Made by a program: the position numbers and the translations under genes
In this document: positions 33,291-41,349 of the stretch, piece after piece
Layout: each line of letters starts with the position of its first letter
How positions within the stretch are numbered: the first letter of the stretch is position 1
The notes under the pieces: model-generated
What the model saw: the letters and a program-made list of their open reading frames with translations, nothing else
What the model was told of the DNA's origin: nothing
The model's database searches: none
Origin: Candidatus Brocadiia bacterium
GTDB taxonomy: Bacteria; Planctomycetota; MHYJ01; JACQXL01; JACQZI01
Assembly (NCBI GenBank): GCA_020051675.1
Contig: JAGVQN010000023.1
Span: forward strand, 1-41,587
Reading direction: 5' to 3'
Length of the DNA: 41,587 bases

Positions 33291-33315
33291 AAAAGTATAC
33301 GGGGCGATTCCATTT

Positions 33316-34653
33316 TTACTTCCAAACATTCTTTAAGTAAGAAGGGATGGCCGAAGCTTCTCTCGGGCCGACCATTACCTGCCAGCCTGATTCCGCTTCC
33401 AGCTTGCCGCTTAAGACCGCGATATAACCGGGAATAATCAGTTTTTTATGTTTTACCTGGTCCGCTACTTTACAATCATTAAGCGCCTTGGAAATTATTT
33501 TCTCATTCAATTTATCAGCCGCAAAAGCGGTCAAAACAGACATTCCTTCCGTATTGACAACCACGATATAACTCGGGATCTTGCTTCCCTCAACTTCCGG
33601 CTGCATGGTAAAATAGGTCAGAGAAAAATTAGTGGTCACTAAAACAGGCGATTGTTCGTTAACATTGCCAACCGTATATATTTTCGCTTCTACCTGTATC
33701 GGTTTCTGCGGATCTGTGTAAATATTTTGCCTGATGCTGACCAGCGGCAATCCCTGCCACAGGGAGGCCTCCGGCATAACCACAACGCCGGCATACTTGG
33801 CAATAAAAGTTCCCACAAAAATAACGGATTGGTACGCATCGCCGGCCGGCGCAAACACGATGACCGGAAAACCAAACGGGCGGAACGCCTTCTTTAAAGC
33901 CAACCGCCTGATTTGCGTAATATCAGAAAGTAATTTAGCCGGCTCCGTGCTGCCTGGATTTATGACCAGTTCTTTCACGCCTAAAGCGGCGATCTTCGGC
34001 GTCAGCTCCGCCAGTTCGTCAAGGTTCTTGCCGGCAACCCCCAATGGGCAATTATATTTCTTGGCAAGTTCCGCCATTGCCTGGTAATTTTCCGCATTCG
34101 CCCCGTAAAGCAACGGGCGCCTATCCGCGCATAACTTGGCTCCGGCTTCCATCACCGCCGGATTCACGCTGGACAAAATAAGCGAAAGCTTTGAATTCGC
34201 CGCGACTGTTTTTACCGCCTCGGCAAATTTATTCGCATCGCTGCTTTTATCCGTTACGGCAATAAGTTCAAACCGAACCTTCTTGCCGACGCGGTCGAAT
34301 TCCATGGCATTAATGCTTTTAACTTTTGCCGCTATATCGGAAACCGGTAAATTATCCGCAATCGCAACGGCCAAGCCGGGCTGATGATAAAATGTCTGCT
34401 CGTGCCTGAAAAGAACTGTTTCATTCCCGATCTCAACCTTGTTATCGCCGCTACCTATGGTCACCAGCTGGATCGGAGGCGCTGATGCGTTATCCAAAGC
34501 CGATTTGGCTTGGGCTGAAACATCAGGGCATTTATCCAGAGAAGTCTTCTTGCCGGCTAAAGCCATCGCAAAAGCCAGGCATGTCGGAACACCGCATTTA
34601 CCGCAGTTTGTCTTGGGTAAAAGCTTATAGATATCTAATCCTGTTAATGCCAT
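33316..34653 (-). CDS. acsC: Corrinoid iron-sulfur protein large subunit (acetyl-CoA synthase/CODH gamma)
   Basis: 445 residues, family length. It carries the [4Fe-4S] cluster that reduces the corrinoid and binds the corrinoid with AcsD; it passes a methyl group from methyltetrahydrofolate to acetyl-CoA synthase in the Wood-Ljungdahl pathway. Cluster ligands: C17-x2-C20-x4-C25-x16-C42 (NCGKCGVPTC ... KCPD). A TIM barrel-like middle (INPGSTEPAKLL) and C-terminal corrinoid-binding part follow (VVNTEGMSVLTAFAA). ATG 34651-34653 has AAAGGAG upstream and its own promoter. No other acs or cdh gene is near, which is unusual. It shares a divergent control region with the por operon, which can supply or use acetyl-CoA. 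Confidence 0.93.
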   Translation of the reverse strand: MALTGLDIYKLLPKTNCGKCGVPTCLAFAMALAGKKTSLDKCPDVSAQAKSALDNASAPPIQLVTIGSGDNKVEIGNETVLFRHEQTFYHQPGLAVAIADNLPVSDIAAKVKSINAMEFDRVGKKVRFELIAVTDKSSDANKFAEAVKTVAANSKLSLILSSVNPAVMEAGAKLCADRRPLLYGANAENYQAMAELAKKYNCPLGVAGKNLDELAELTPKIAALGVKELVINPGSTEPAKLLSDITQIRRLALKKAFRPFGFPVIVFAPAGDAYQSVIFVGTFIAKYAGVVVMPEASLWQGLPLVSIRQNIYTDPQKPIQVEAKIYTVGNVNEQSPVLVTTNFSLTYFTMQPEVEGSKIPSYIVVVNTEGMSVLTAFAADKLNEKIISKALNDCKVADQVKHKKLIIPGYIAVLSGKLEAESGWQVMVGPREASAIPSYLKNVWK

Positions 34654-34698
34654 AATCCACCCGCTCCTTTCTGTTAATCAATTAACCCGTTAGTTCAA

Positions 34699-34727
34699 AC
34701 TATATAACCATAGGCAAAATCCGTCAA
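34699..34727 (-). promoter_or_regulatory. Sigma-70-type promoter of acsC
   Basis: Minus strand: TTGACG (34722-34727), 17-bp spacer, TATAGT (34699-34704), about 45 bp from the ATG. Confidence 0.6.
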
Positions 34728-34820
34728 GAAAATTACTACCTACTAACCTCAATATTATTTCCTACAGTAAGGACTATCGCCCTATAATACAAGAAAAAAC
34801 ACTAATTAAAACCATTTTTC

Positions 34821-34850
34821 TTGACCCTTTTGCTGAGCTTCGGTTATACT
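34821..34850 (+). promoter_or_regulatory. Sigma-70-type promoter of the por operon
   Basis: TTGACC (34821-34826), 18-bp spacer, TATACT (34845-34850). Transcript would begin near 34857, 27 bp before ATG 34884. Confidence 0.6.
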
Positions 34851-34883
34851 AACCAAACTAACAATAGCAAGCTTGATATTATT

Positions 34884-35468
34884 ATGATTGAAATAAGATT
34901 CCACGGACGAGGCGGACAGGGAGCGGTGGTTGCCTCGGAAATACTCGCCAACGCGTTTTTCTTCGAAGATAATTCAGTCCAAACATTCCCGGAATTCGGC
35001 GTGGAACGCCGCGGCGCTCCGGTAGCCGCTTATTTAAGGATTGATAAATCACAGGTCCTGGTCCGTTGCAAGATATACGAGCCGGACCATATCATTGTCC
35101 TTGACCCGACACTGCTTAACGCGGTTGATGTCACTGTCGGATTAAAGCCCGGCGGCTGGATTCTGGTTAACAGCAATCATAAACCTGATGAATTGGGATT
35201 CCCCTCTAAATTCCGCGTGGCAACCATAGACGCAACCAGCCTGGCGATAAAATACCACCTGGGACCGAGGACTTCCCCTATCGTCAACACCGCCATACTC
35301 GGGGCGTTTTCCAATATCAGCCAATTCATGCCGATTAAAGTATCAATGAAAAGTATCTGCGGCGCCATTAAGAAAAAAGTCCCGATTCAAAGGGAAAATA
35401 ATATCAAAGCCGCCAAAGAAGCTTATAACATGGTGATAATTGATAAGGAACTATGCAAAGCAAAATAA
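34884..35468 (+). CDS. porG: 2-oxoacid:ferredoxin oxidoreductase gamma subunit
   Basis: 194 residues. First gene of a four-gene operon (gamma, fused delta/flavoprotein, alpha, beta) for CoA-dependent oxidation of a 2-oxoacid (pyruvate or a related acid) with ferredoxin. Typical gamma motifs: [15 protein letters not shown] at the N-terminus, [13 protein letters not shown], and [16 protein letters not shown]. Start ATG 34884 (MIEIRFHG) matches family N-termini; longer in-frame starts lie in the promoter. It overlaps the next gene by 16 bp. The subunit type cannot tell pyruvate from 2-oxoisovalerate. Confidence 0.92.
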
Positions 35469-37159
35469 AAGTTATTCCGACGACCCTAAAGGTTAAAGAC
35501 CTTCCGCCGACCGCCATTTCTATGTCCAATATGCTCTTTAATAAAACCGGCTCCTGGCGTAATTATAAACCTGTCTATGATGAAAAACTGCCGCCCTGCA
35601 ACGCAACCTGCCCGTCAGGCGAAAAGATACAGGGCTATCTCTACCTCGTAAAGAATAACAAATTTGCCGAGGCATGGCAGCTCATCAAACAGGATAATCC
35701 ACTGCCGGCCGTCTGCGGGCGCGTCTGCTTCCACCCATGCGAAGTGGAATGCAACCGCAACGATTATGACGAGTCTGTCGGAATCCATAATGTCGAACGC
35801 CTTATCGGCGATTACGGACTCAGGCATAATTTGCGTGTCAAAATAGGGATTAAAAAGAAACAGCAAATCGCTATTATCGGCGGCGGACCGGCCGGAATAT
35901 CTGCGGCTTATCACCTCGCACGGATGGGTTATAAGCCGACTATATTCGAAGCGGAAAGGCAACTGGGCGGCATGCTCCAATATGGAATCCCCTCTTACCG
36001 CCTGCCTAAAAACATATTGCAAAAAGAAATAAATTCCATCATAAAAATGGGCGTGAAGGTAAAAACCGGAATGCGCGTCGGCAAGAACCTCTTTATCGAA
36101 GAACTCGCCAAGAAATACCATGCCGTCCTCATCGCCACCGGAGCATATAAGGAAAGAAACCTCGATATCCCTGGAGAGGAAGCACGCGGCGTAATCGGCG
36201 CGCTCGATTTCCTGCATGAAGCAAACCTGCCTCGCCGGCAGGCGGGTTCCGGGAAAAAGCCCACAATATCCAAAGACGTCGTTATCATCGGAGGCGGCAA
36301 CGCGGCAATGGACGCGGCCAGGAGCGCCTTAAGAATGGGCGCTCATCCAAAGGTCATCTACCGCCGGACCAGGAACGAAATGCCCGCCATCCCGGATGAA
36401 ATACGCGATACCGAAGAGGAAAAAATAGATTTCATCTTCTTGGCCGCCCCGGTAAAAGTAATCACTAAAAACAATAAAACTGTCGCGCTAGAATGTATCA
36501 GGATGAAACTCGGTTCAGCCGATTCTTCCGGGCGCCGTAAACCCATCCCGGTTAAAGGCTCCAACTTCCGTATAAAAACCGGCACCATCATAAAAGCCAT
36601 CGGTGAATCTCCCGAAACAAGCTTTATCCCGGCAAGTCTCCTTAAAGACAATCTGGTCTGCACAGATAAATGGGGAATGACCGCACAAAACAATATATTC
36701 GCGGCGGGCGATGCAGTTACCGGTCCGAAAACGGTTGTGGAAGCCATCGGCGCTGGCAAACGCTCCGCACAGGCAATTGATAAATACGTAAGAACCGGGA
36801 AAGTTACGCATACGGAAATACCAGAAGTAAAACCCGTCCGGTTTGAACAGCTCAACACTGCTTATTTCGAACACGCCCCGCGCGTTTCGATGCCCCACCT
36901 CGAATTCAAGCAGCGGGTTAAGAGCACCAAAGAGGTGTATCTCGGCTACAAGCCCAATGAAGCCATAACCGAATCAGATCGCTGTTTTAGCTGCGGAGTC
37001 TGTAACTTCTGCGATAACTGCTGGGTCTTCTGCCCGGATATGGCCGTAATAAAGAAGAAGAATAAATACGAATTCAATTACGATTACTGCAAAGGATGCG
37101 GCATCTGCGCCTCTGAATGCCCGCACAACGTAATTTCATTAGTGGAAGAAAAGAAATGA
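35453..37159 (+). CDS. GltD/NfnB-like flavoprotein fused to a 2x[4Fe-4S] ferredoxin (POR delta)
   Basis: 568 residues. N-terminal cluster region CNATCPSG ... CGRVCFHPCEVEC as in GltD; FAD site GGGPAGISAAYHLARMGY (about 142-160); NAD(P)H site GGGNAAMDAARSALRMGA (about 282-300); redox-site region FAAGDAVTGPKTVVEA; C-terminal ferredoxin with two clusters (CFSCGVCNFC ... and CKGCGICASECP) like the delta subunit of 2-oxoacid oxidoreductases. It likely passes electrons between the oxidoreductase's ferredoxin clusters and NAD(P)H within the complex. AAGGA before ATG 35453. A palindromic repeat (36226-36246) adds LPRRQAGSG between the two nucleotide domains. The next gene overlaps by 4 bp. Confidence 0.9.
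   Translation: MQSKIKVIPTTLKVKDLPPTAISMSNMLFNKTGSWRNYKPVYDEKLPPCNATCPSGEKIQGYLYLVKNNKFAEAWQLIKQDNPLPAVCGRVCFHPCEVECNRNDYDESVGIHNVERLIGDYGLRHNLRVKIGIKKKQQIAIIGGGPAGISAAYHLARMGYKPTIFEAERQLGGMLQYGIPSYRLPKNILQKEINSIIKMGVKVKTGMRVGKNLFIEELAKKYHAVLIATGAYKERNLDIPGEEARGVIGALDFLHEANLPRRQAGSGKKPTISKDVVIIGGGNAAMDAARSALRMGAHPKVIYRRTRNEMPAIPDEIRDTEEEKIDFIFLAAPVKVITKNNKTVALECIRMKLGSADSSGRRKPIPVKGSNFRIKTGTIIKAIGESPETSFIPASLLKDNLVCTDKWGMTAQNNIFAAGDAVTGPKTVVEAIGAGKRSAQAIDKYVRTGKVTHTEIPEVKPVRFEQLNTAYFEHAPRVSMPHLEFKQRVKSTKEVYLGYKPNEAITESDRCFSCGVCNFCDNCWVFCPDMAVIKKKNKYEFNYDYCKGCGICASECPHNVISLVEEKK
36224..36246 (+). repeat. CCTGCCTCGCCGGCAGGC palindrome inside the GltD-like gene
   Basis: Same 18-nt palindrome as in the HEAT-repeat gene (17044), with matching A's in front. 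Here the frame reads N-L-P-R-R-Q-A-G. Confidence 0.8.
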
Positions 37160-38313
37160 AAGAAGTAACCACCGGTAATCACGCGGTATCTTACGGCGCG
37201 ATGTTAAGCCGTGCGCAGGTAATCGCGGCATACCCGATTACCCCGCAGACCCAAATCGTGGAGTTACTCTCCAATTTCTGCGCCACAGGCAAGCTTAAAG
37301 CCAAGTTCCTTAAAGTGGAATCGGAACACTCAGTCATGGCGGCTTCTATCGGCGCATCCCTTGCCGGAGCGCGCGCCTTTACCGCCACCAGCGGACAGGG
37401 ACTCGCCTTAATGCACGAAATGATTCACTGGGCGGCTAACGGACGTCTCCCCATCGTCATGGCGGATGTCAACCGCTCCATGGCGCCGGGCTGGTCTATC
37501 TGGACCGACCAGAACGATTCGCTTTCCCAGCGCGATACCGGCTGGATACAGCTCTATTGCGAATCTTCCCAGGAAGTAACCGACAGCATCATCCAGGGAT
37601 TCAAAATCGCCGAAAAGGTCTACCTGCCGGTAATGGTCATCCTGGATGCATTTGTGCTGTCGCATACTTCGGAAGTGATAGATTTACCGGATATCAAACT
37701 GGTGGATAAATACCTGCCGCCCTTTAAAGCCCGCGATATGATGGACATGAAAAACCCGCGCGCCTTCGGCGGATTGGTCACGCCGGATTTTAACTTCGAA
37801 CTGAAATATAAAATACAGGAAGCCATGAACCAGACAATTCCGGTTGCCAAATGGGCGGACCGCGAATTCAAGCGTATTCTCGGCCGCTCCTACGGAATCA
37901 TCGAAGCCTATAAATGCGAAAAAGCCGATACGATTCTGGTCACTTCCGGTACGATTACCTCGACCAGCCGTTACGTAATAAACCAGTTGCACGCCCAGGG
38001 TAAAAAGAACGTCGGGATATTGAAAATTAGGATGTTCCGCCCCTTCCCGGCAAAAGAAGTCGTTGCGGTATTAAGCAAAGCCAAAAAGGTCGCCGTAATA
38101 GACCGCAATATCGGCTACGGAGTCGGCGGCATATTCTGCCAGGAAGTCAAAGCCGCTTTCGGGAATGAAAAGAAACACCCGGAATTCTTTAACTTCATTA
38201 CCGGCATCGGTGGGCGCGACGTTACCCCCAAGGATATCCAAGGAATTATTGATTATACCGAAACCCATAAAAAGCCCAAAGAGGATATTATCTGGGTAGG
38301 TCTAAGGAAATAA
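37156..38313 (+). CDS. porA: 2-oxoacid:ferredoxin oxidoreductase alpha subunit
   Basis: 385 residues from ATG 37156, which overlaps the previous stop by 4 bp (ATGA); an earlier in-frame ATG is inside the previous gene. Motifs: GNHAVSYGAMLSRAQVIAAY with YPITPQT, the block SGQGLALMHEMIHWA and MADVNRSMAPG, all typical of the alpha chain domains I and II. Together with the beta chain it binds thiamine diphosphate and the 2-oxoacid. Alpha and beta are separate genes, as in archaeal-type enzymes, unlike the single-chain bacterial PFOR. Confidence 0.93.
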   Translation: MKEVTTGNHAVSYGAMLSRAQVIAAYPITPQTQIVELLSNFCATGKLKAKFLKVESEHSVMAASIGASLAGARAFTATSGQGLALMHEMIHWAANGRLPIVMADVNRSMAPGWSIWTDQNDSLSQRDTGWIQLYCESSQEVTDSIIQGFKIAEKVYLPVMVILDAFVLSHTSEVIDLPDIKLVDKYLPPFKARDMMDMKNPRAFGGLVTPDFNFELKYKIQEAMNQTIPVAKWADREFKRILGRSYGIIEAYKCEKADTILVTSGTITSTSRYVINQLHAQGKKNVGILKIRMFRPFPAKEVVAVLSKAKKVAVIDRNIGYGVGGIFCQEVKAAFGNEKKHPEFFNFITGIGGRDVTPKDIQGIIDYTETHKKPKEDIIWVGLRK

Positions 38314-38316
38314 ATT

Positions 38317-39198
38317 ATGCGGAATGAAATACCGTTAGAAGAAAACCTGAATTCAGGGCATCTGGCATGTCCCGGCTGCGGCGGCTCTCTTTCCATGCGC
38401 CTTGCCTTAAAAGCGCTCGGCAGGAAAACATATCTGGTCCTGACCGCCTGCTGCTGGTCGATTATAGACGGTCCCTTCCCCTATTCCGCGGTTAAAATAC
38501 CATTGATGCATACGGCGTTTGAAACCGCCGGCTCGGCAGCCTCCGGCATACGAGCGGCGCTTGATATACTCGGCAAAAAAGATATCACCGTCATGGCATG
38601 GGCAGGCGACGGCGGCACGTTTGATATCGGGATACAGGCTCTTTCCGGCGCCGCGGAACGCAACGAGGATTTTATCTACTCCTGTTATGATAACGAGGCA
38701 TACATGAATACCGGCATCCAGCGCTCTTCAGGCACGCCCTGGGGCGCCTGGACCACAACCACCCCGGAAAGCAAAGGTGAGCAGAAAAAGAAAATCATGG
38801 AAATCATGGCCGCGCACCGGATTCCTTACGCCGCCACACTTTCTCCGGCTTATCCGGAAGATTTTATCAGGAAATACAAGAAAGCCAAATCAATCAAAGG
38901 CACTAAGTTCATGCACATACTTTCTCCCTGCCCGCCCGGATGGAAGACATCGTCAGAGCAATCAATGAAGCTCTCGCGGATGGCGGTTGAAAGCGGAGTC
39001 TTCCCGCTCTATGAAATAGAAAACGGGACAAAGTATACATTGAACAATCCGACCGCGGACTTTAAAATCAAGCCGATTAACGAATACATCTCGATGCAAG
39101 GGCGCTTCAGGCATCTCAACAAAGAGCAGATTAAGTTCATGCAGGAAAACGTCACCTCCGAATGGCAGCGGCTATTGCGCAAACTTAAATACGCTTAA
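38317..39198 (+). CDS. porB: 2-oxoacid:ferredoxin oxidoreductase beta subunit
   Basis: 293 residues. The thiamine diphosphate site is GDGGTFDIGIQALSGA with the NEAYMNTG loop, and cluster ligands are seen in CPGCGG (C18, C21), the TACCW region and SPCPPGW. AAGGA lies about 9 bases before ATG 38317, 3 bp after porA. Last gene of the operon. The central motif has Phe where Ala is usual (GDGGTADIG), a small departure. 2-oxoacid specificity is not evident. Confidence 0.93.
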   Translation: MRNEIPLEENLNSGHLACPGCGGSLSMRLALKALGRKTYLVLTACCWSIIDGPFPYSAVKIPLMHTAFETAGSAASGIRAALDILGKKDITVMAWAGDGGTFDIGIQALSGAAERNEDFIYSCYDNEAYMNTGIQRSSGTPWGAWTTTTPESKGEQKKKIMEIMAAHRIPYAATLSPAYPEDFIRKYKKAKSIKGTKFMHILSPCPPGWKTSSEQSMKLSRMAVESGVFPLYEIENGTKYTLNNPTADFKIKPINEYISMQGRFRHLNKEQIKFMQENVTSEWQRLLRKLKYA

Positions 39199-39206
39199 TT
39201 AAGTTC

Positions 39207-39241
39207 CCTAACCTATAACTCTTCAACCTCTAACCTGTAAC
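39207..39241. repeat. Heptanucleotide repeat after the por operon
   Basis: Five units: CCTAACC, TATAACT, CTTCAAC, CTCTAAC, CTGTAAC. Intergenic. Confidence 0.5.
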
Positions 39242-39252
39242 CACTTTAAACA

Positions 39253-39339
39253 TTGACTCTTCCCACGGGAAAAGTAGAATATCAAATTAAGGATATCGGC
39301 AAGGCGTCTCCGGAATTATGATTAGAGAAAGGAGAAAAA
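39253..39339 (+). repeat. Leader copy A, duplicated upstream of ORF6N gene
   Basis: Aligns with copy B (about 39862-39920) over CGGGAAA, GTAGAATATCA, AAGGCGT, CGGAATTAT and AGAAAGGA. From TTG 39253 it could encode a 22-residue peptide (PTGKVEYQIKDIGKASPEL) ending at TGA 39319-39321. Confidence 0.55.
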
Positions 39340-39858
39340 ATGACCGAATTAGTGCCGGTTGAAAAGATAGAAAATAAAATATTACAGATAAGAGGTAAAA
39401 AAGTTATGCTTGATAGTGACCTGGCAAAACTATATGAGGTTCCGACTAAAGCCTTGAATCAAGCTGTAAAAAGAAATATAAAACGGTTCCCCGATGATTT
39501 TATGTTACGACTGACCAAAAACGAGAAAGATAAACTGGTCACAAATTGTGACCACCTTAAAGCATTGAAGTTTTCGCCACAATTGCCCTATGTTTTTACA
39601 GAACAAGGAGTAGCGATGTTATCCAGCGTTTTAAATAGCGAACGAGCCGTTATGGTAAATATTCAGATAATGCGTGCTTTTGTCAGCTTAAAAAGAGAAA
39701 TCTTAACTTATACCGCCTTAAAACGAAAGCTTGAGTCAATGGAAAAGAAGTATGATGTGCAATTCAAGGTGGTATTTGAAGCTATCAAACAGTTAATGGT
39801 ACCGCTTAAGGATGCGGAAGAAAAACCTAAGCCAAGAATCGGGTTTCATAGGAGTTAA
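39340..39858 (+). CDS. ORF6N domain protein
   Basis: 172 residues. The N-terminal ORF6N domain is clear: IENKILQIRGKKVMLDSDLA, LYEVPTKALNQAVKRN, RFPDDFMLRLT and LPYVFTEQGVAMLSSVLNS. ORF6N occurs in phage anti-repressor-like and mobile-element proteins and is thought to bind DNA. The C-terminus is a coiled coil (LKRKLESMEKKYDVQ). AAAGGAG before ATG 39340. Sits in an accessory stretch after the por operon. Its cellular target is unknown. Confidence 0.93.
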   Translation: MTELVPVEKIENKILQIRGKKVMLDSDLAKLYEVPTKALNQAVKRNIKRFPDDFMLRLTKNEKDKLVTNCDHLKALKFSPQLPYVFTEQGVAMLSSVLNSERAVMVNIQIMRAFVSLKREILTYTALKRKLESMEKKYDVQFKVVFEAIKQLMVPLKDAEEKPKPRIGFHRS

Positions 39859-39861
39859 TCC

Positions 39862-39920
39862 GCGGGAAATATAAAATATCAGGTAAGGCGTTCCTGGAAT
39901 TATCAGAAAGGAAAATTAAG
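39862..39920 (+). repeat. Leader copy B, duplicated upstream of the DUF4288-like gene
   Basis: Same sequence pattern as copy A, lacking about 13 bases in the middle. Here the frame GKYKISGKAFLELSERKIK runs directly into the ATG at 39921, so an upstream extension is possible but has no start codon. Confidence 0.55.
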
Positions 39921-40367
39921 ATGAAAAAGAAAAAACAAAGATATATTGAACCTTGGTATGCTGTTAAGTGCCTTTTTCAGAATCCAGAAACAAAAACAGG
40001 TCCCCGTCAGCGATATGAGGAAAGAATCATTTTAGTAAAATCAAATAACTTTCCAAACGCGTTAAAAAAGGCAGATAGAGAAGCAAAAAAATATGCGAAA
40101 GATTCTAGCAATTGCAAGTATGTCGGGAGAATCTGCGATTTTCATTTGTTTGACAATTATGTTGGAGACCTTACTGAAATATATTCAGAAATTAGAAGGA
40201 GCAATTTAAGCCCAAAGGAATATATCGCTAAATATTATCCGGAAGACAGACTGGATGATTGTGAAAAAGACGGCTTAACACATAGATGGTATAATAAAGA
40301 TAACAAAAACAGCGCTTGCTATGAGTGTAATGTTGTTAAACCAGGCAGATTATGGGAAGAAGAATAG
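39921..40367 (+). CDS. DUF4288-like protein with C-terminal Cys/His segment
   Basis: 148 residues. The first part (WYAVKCLFQN, YEERIILVKSNNFPNALKKA) looks like the DUF4288 family, whose function is unknown. The C-terminal segment has THRWYNKD ... CYECN, possibly a metal site with Cys and His. AAAGGA lies before ATG 39921. Low GC compared with the housekeeping genes suggests accessory origin. No function can be assigned. Confidence 0.65.
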   Translation: MKKKKQRYIEPWYAVKCLFQNPETKTGPRQRYEERIILVKSNNFPNALKKADREAKKYAKDSSNCKYVGRICDFHLFDNYVGDLTEIYSEIRRSNLSPKEYIAKYYPEDRLDDCEKDGLTHRWYNKDNKNSACYECNVVKPGRLWEEE

Positions 40368-40395
40368 TGCTTTTCTGGGTAGTTCTGTCGATATC

Positions 40396-40479
40396 AGTAT
40401 AAAAAATACTGCCTCAAGTATACAAGATACTGATTCAAGTATAAGAAATACTTCTCTCAGTATAAACGATACCGAAGGG
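40396..40479 (+). repeat. Four 21-bp units, each a small hairpin
   Basis: Each unit begins AGTATA and contains ATACT seven to eleven bases later, so each can fold (for example AGTATAAAAAATACT). Units are exactly 21 bp, i.e. seven codons; one plus-strand frame reads SIKNTAS / SIQDTDS / SIRNTSL / SINDTEG but has no start codon. It lies just before the gene at 40491. Confidence 0.85.
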
Positions 40480-40490
40480 AGGGAATGGCT

Positions 40491-41150
40491 ATGAAAAGAG
40501 ATTATATCCCTGAAAGGGATGCTACATTTGATGAATGGCTTGCCAAATTCACTGGCTATGTATCGGCTCATTATGCGGAATTGGGCTTATCCGCTACGGA
40601 CAAGGATAATCTGGTTGCCGCTAATAACGATTGGAAAGCGAGCTTTTCCGCTCATCTAACGGCAAAGAACGCGGCCCGCGGCGCAAAGGCAACCAAAAAT
40701 AACAAGCGAAAAACGGCTGAATCGCTTGCCAGGAATCTTGCCCAACGGGCGACTGTTTATCCAGGGATAACAAATGACCGCCGCGCATCAATGGGCCTAA
40801 CGGTTCCGGATACCAATCCTACCCCGACCGCGCCGGAATATGTGGCAACTTTAAACCCGCCCCTTTTAGTTCTGGACTGGTCAGGACGCGGGCAGGTGGT
40901 GATTCATTTCGGAGTCAATCCGGAAAATGAAAAGGAGAATTCCAAGCCAAAGGATATTGCCGGCGTTAAGATATGGTATCGTATAGAGACTGGGGTGTGG
41001 ACATTTTTGGCGGACGATACCAACAGTCCTTATACGCATCAATTATCCATAACTGAGCCGGCGACTGTGGAATACAAGGCGCAGTGGTTTGATAAAAAGA
41101 TGCGCACCGGTCCTTTTGGCCAGACGGCTAAATGCGTTGTTACTCCGTAG
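40491..41150 (+). CDS. Two-part hypothetical protein, planctomycete/Bacteroidetes-type
   Basis: 219 residues. N-terminal helical part (MKRDYIPERDATFDEWLAKF, then LAANNDWKASFSAHLTAKN-like helices) and TVPDTNPTPTAPE linker, followed by a beta-rich C-terminal part (LLVLDWSGRGQVVIHFGV, VKIWYRIETGVW, VEYKAQWFDKKMRTGPFG) like a fibronectin/Ig fold. The pattern is known from many uncharacterised proteins in environmental genomes. Start: GGAGGG lies 7 bases before ATG 40491, so this is preferred to ATG 40485. No signal peptide. The 21-bp array directly upstream may control it. Function unknown. Confidence 0.78.
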   Translation: MKRDYIPERDATFDEWLAKFTGYVSAHYAELGLSATDKDNLVAANNDWKASFSAHLTAKNAARGAKATKNNKRKTAESLARNLAQRATVYPGITNDRRASMGLTVPDTNPTPTAPEYVATLNPPLLVLDWSGRGQVVIHFGVNPENEKENSKPKDIAGVKIWYRIETGVWTFLADDTNSPYTHQLSITEPATVEYKAQWFDKKMRTGPFGQTAKCVVTP

Positions 41151-41349
41151 TCCTAATCAGAACGGTTAGTCGTGGATGGTAGGCGAACCCTACAACCCGT
41201 GAAATGCCGCTAGTTATAAAAACCTGCCGCAAGATAGGCATGGGCTGGAAAATATCATTAGACTGTCCCATCAATAATTAATTTCCAAAGAGAGATCTTA
41301 AATACTTCTTGTTTAACTTCTTTTCTTGATGCTTACGGAACAATAATCT

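Noticed and set aside
35453-37159. Glutamate synthase small subunit (gltD)
   Set aside because: No gltB nearby; the gene is embedded in the 2-oxoacid oxidoreductase operon and carries a C-terminal two-cluster ferredoxin, which GltD lacks.
40396-40479. Short CRISPR or toxin leader peptide
   Set aside because: No spacers, and the open frame across the units has no start codon.
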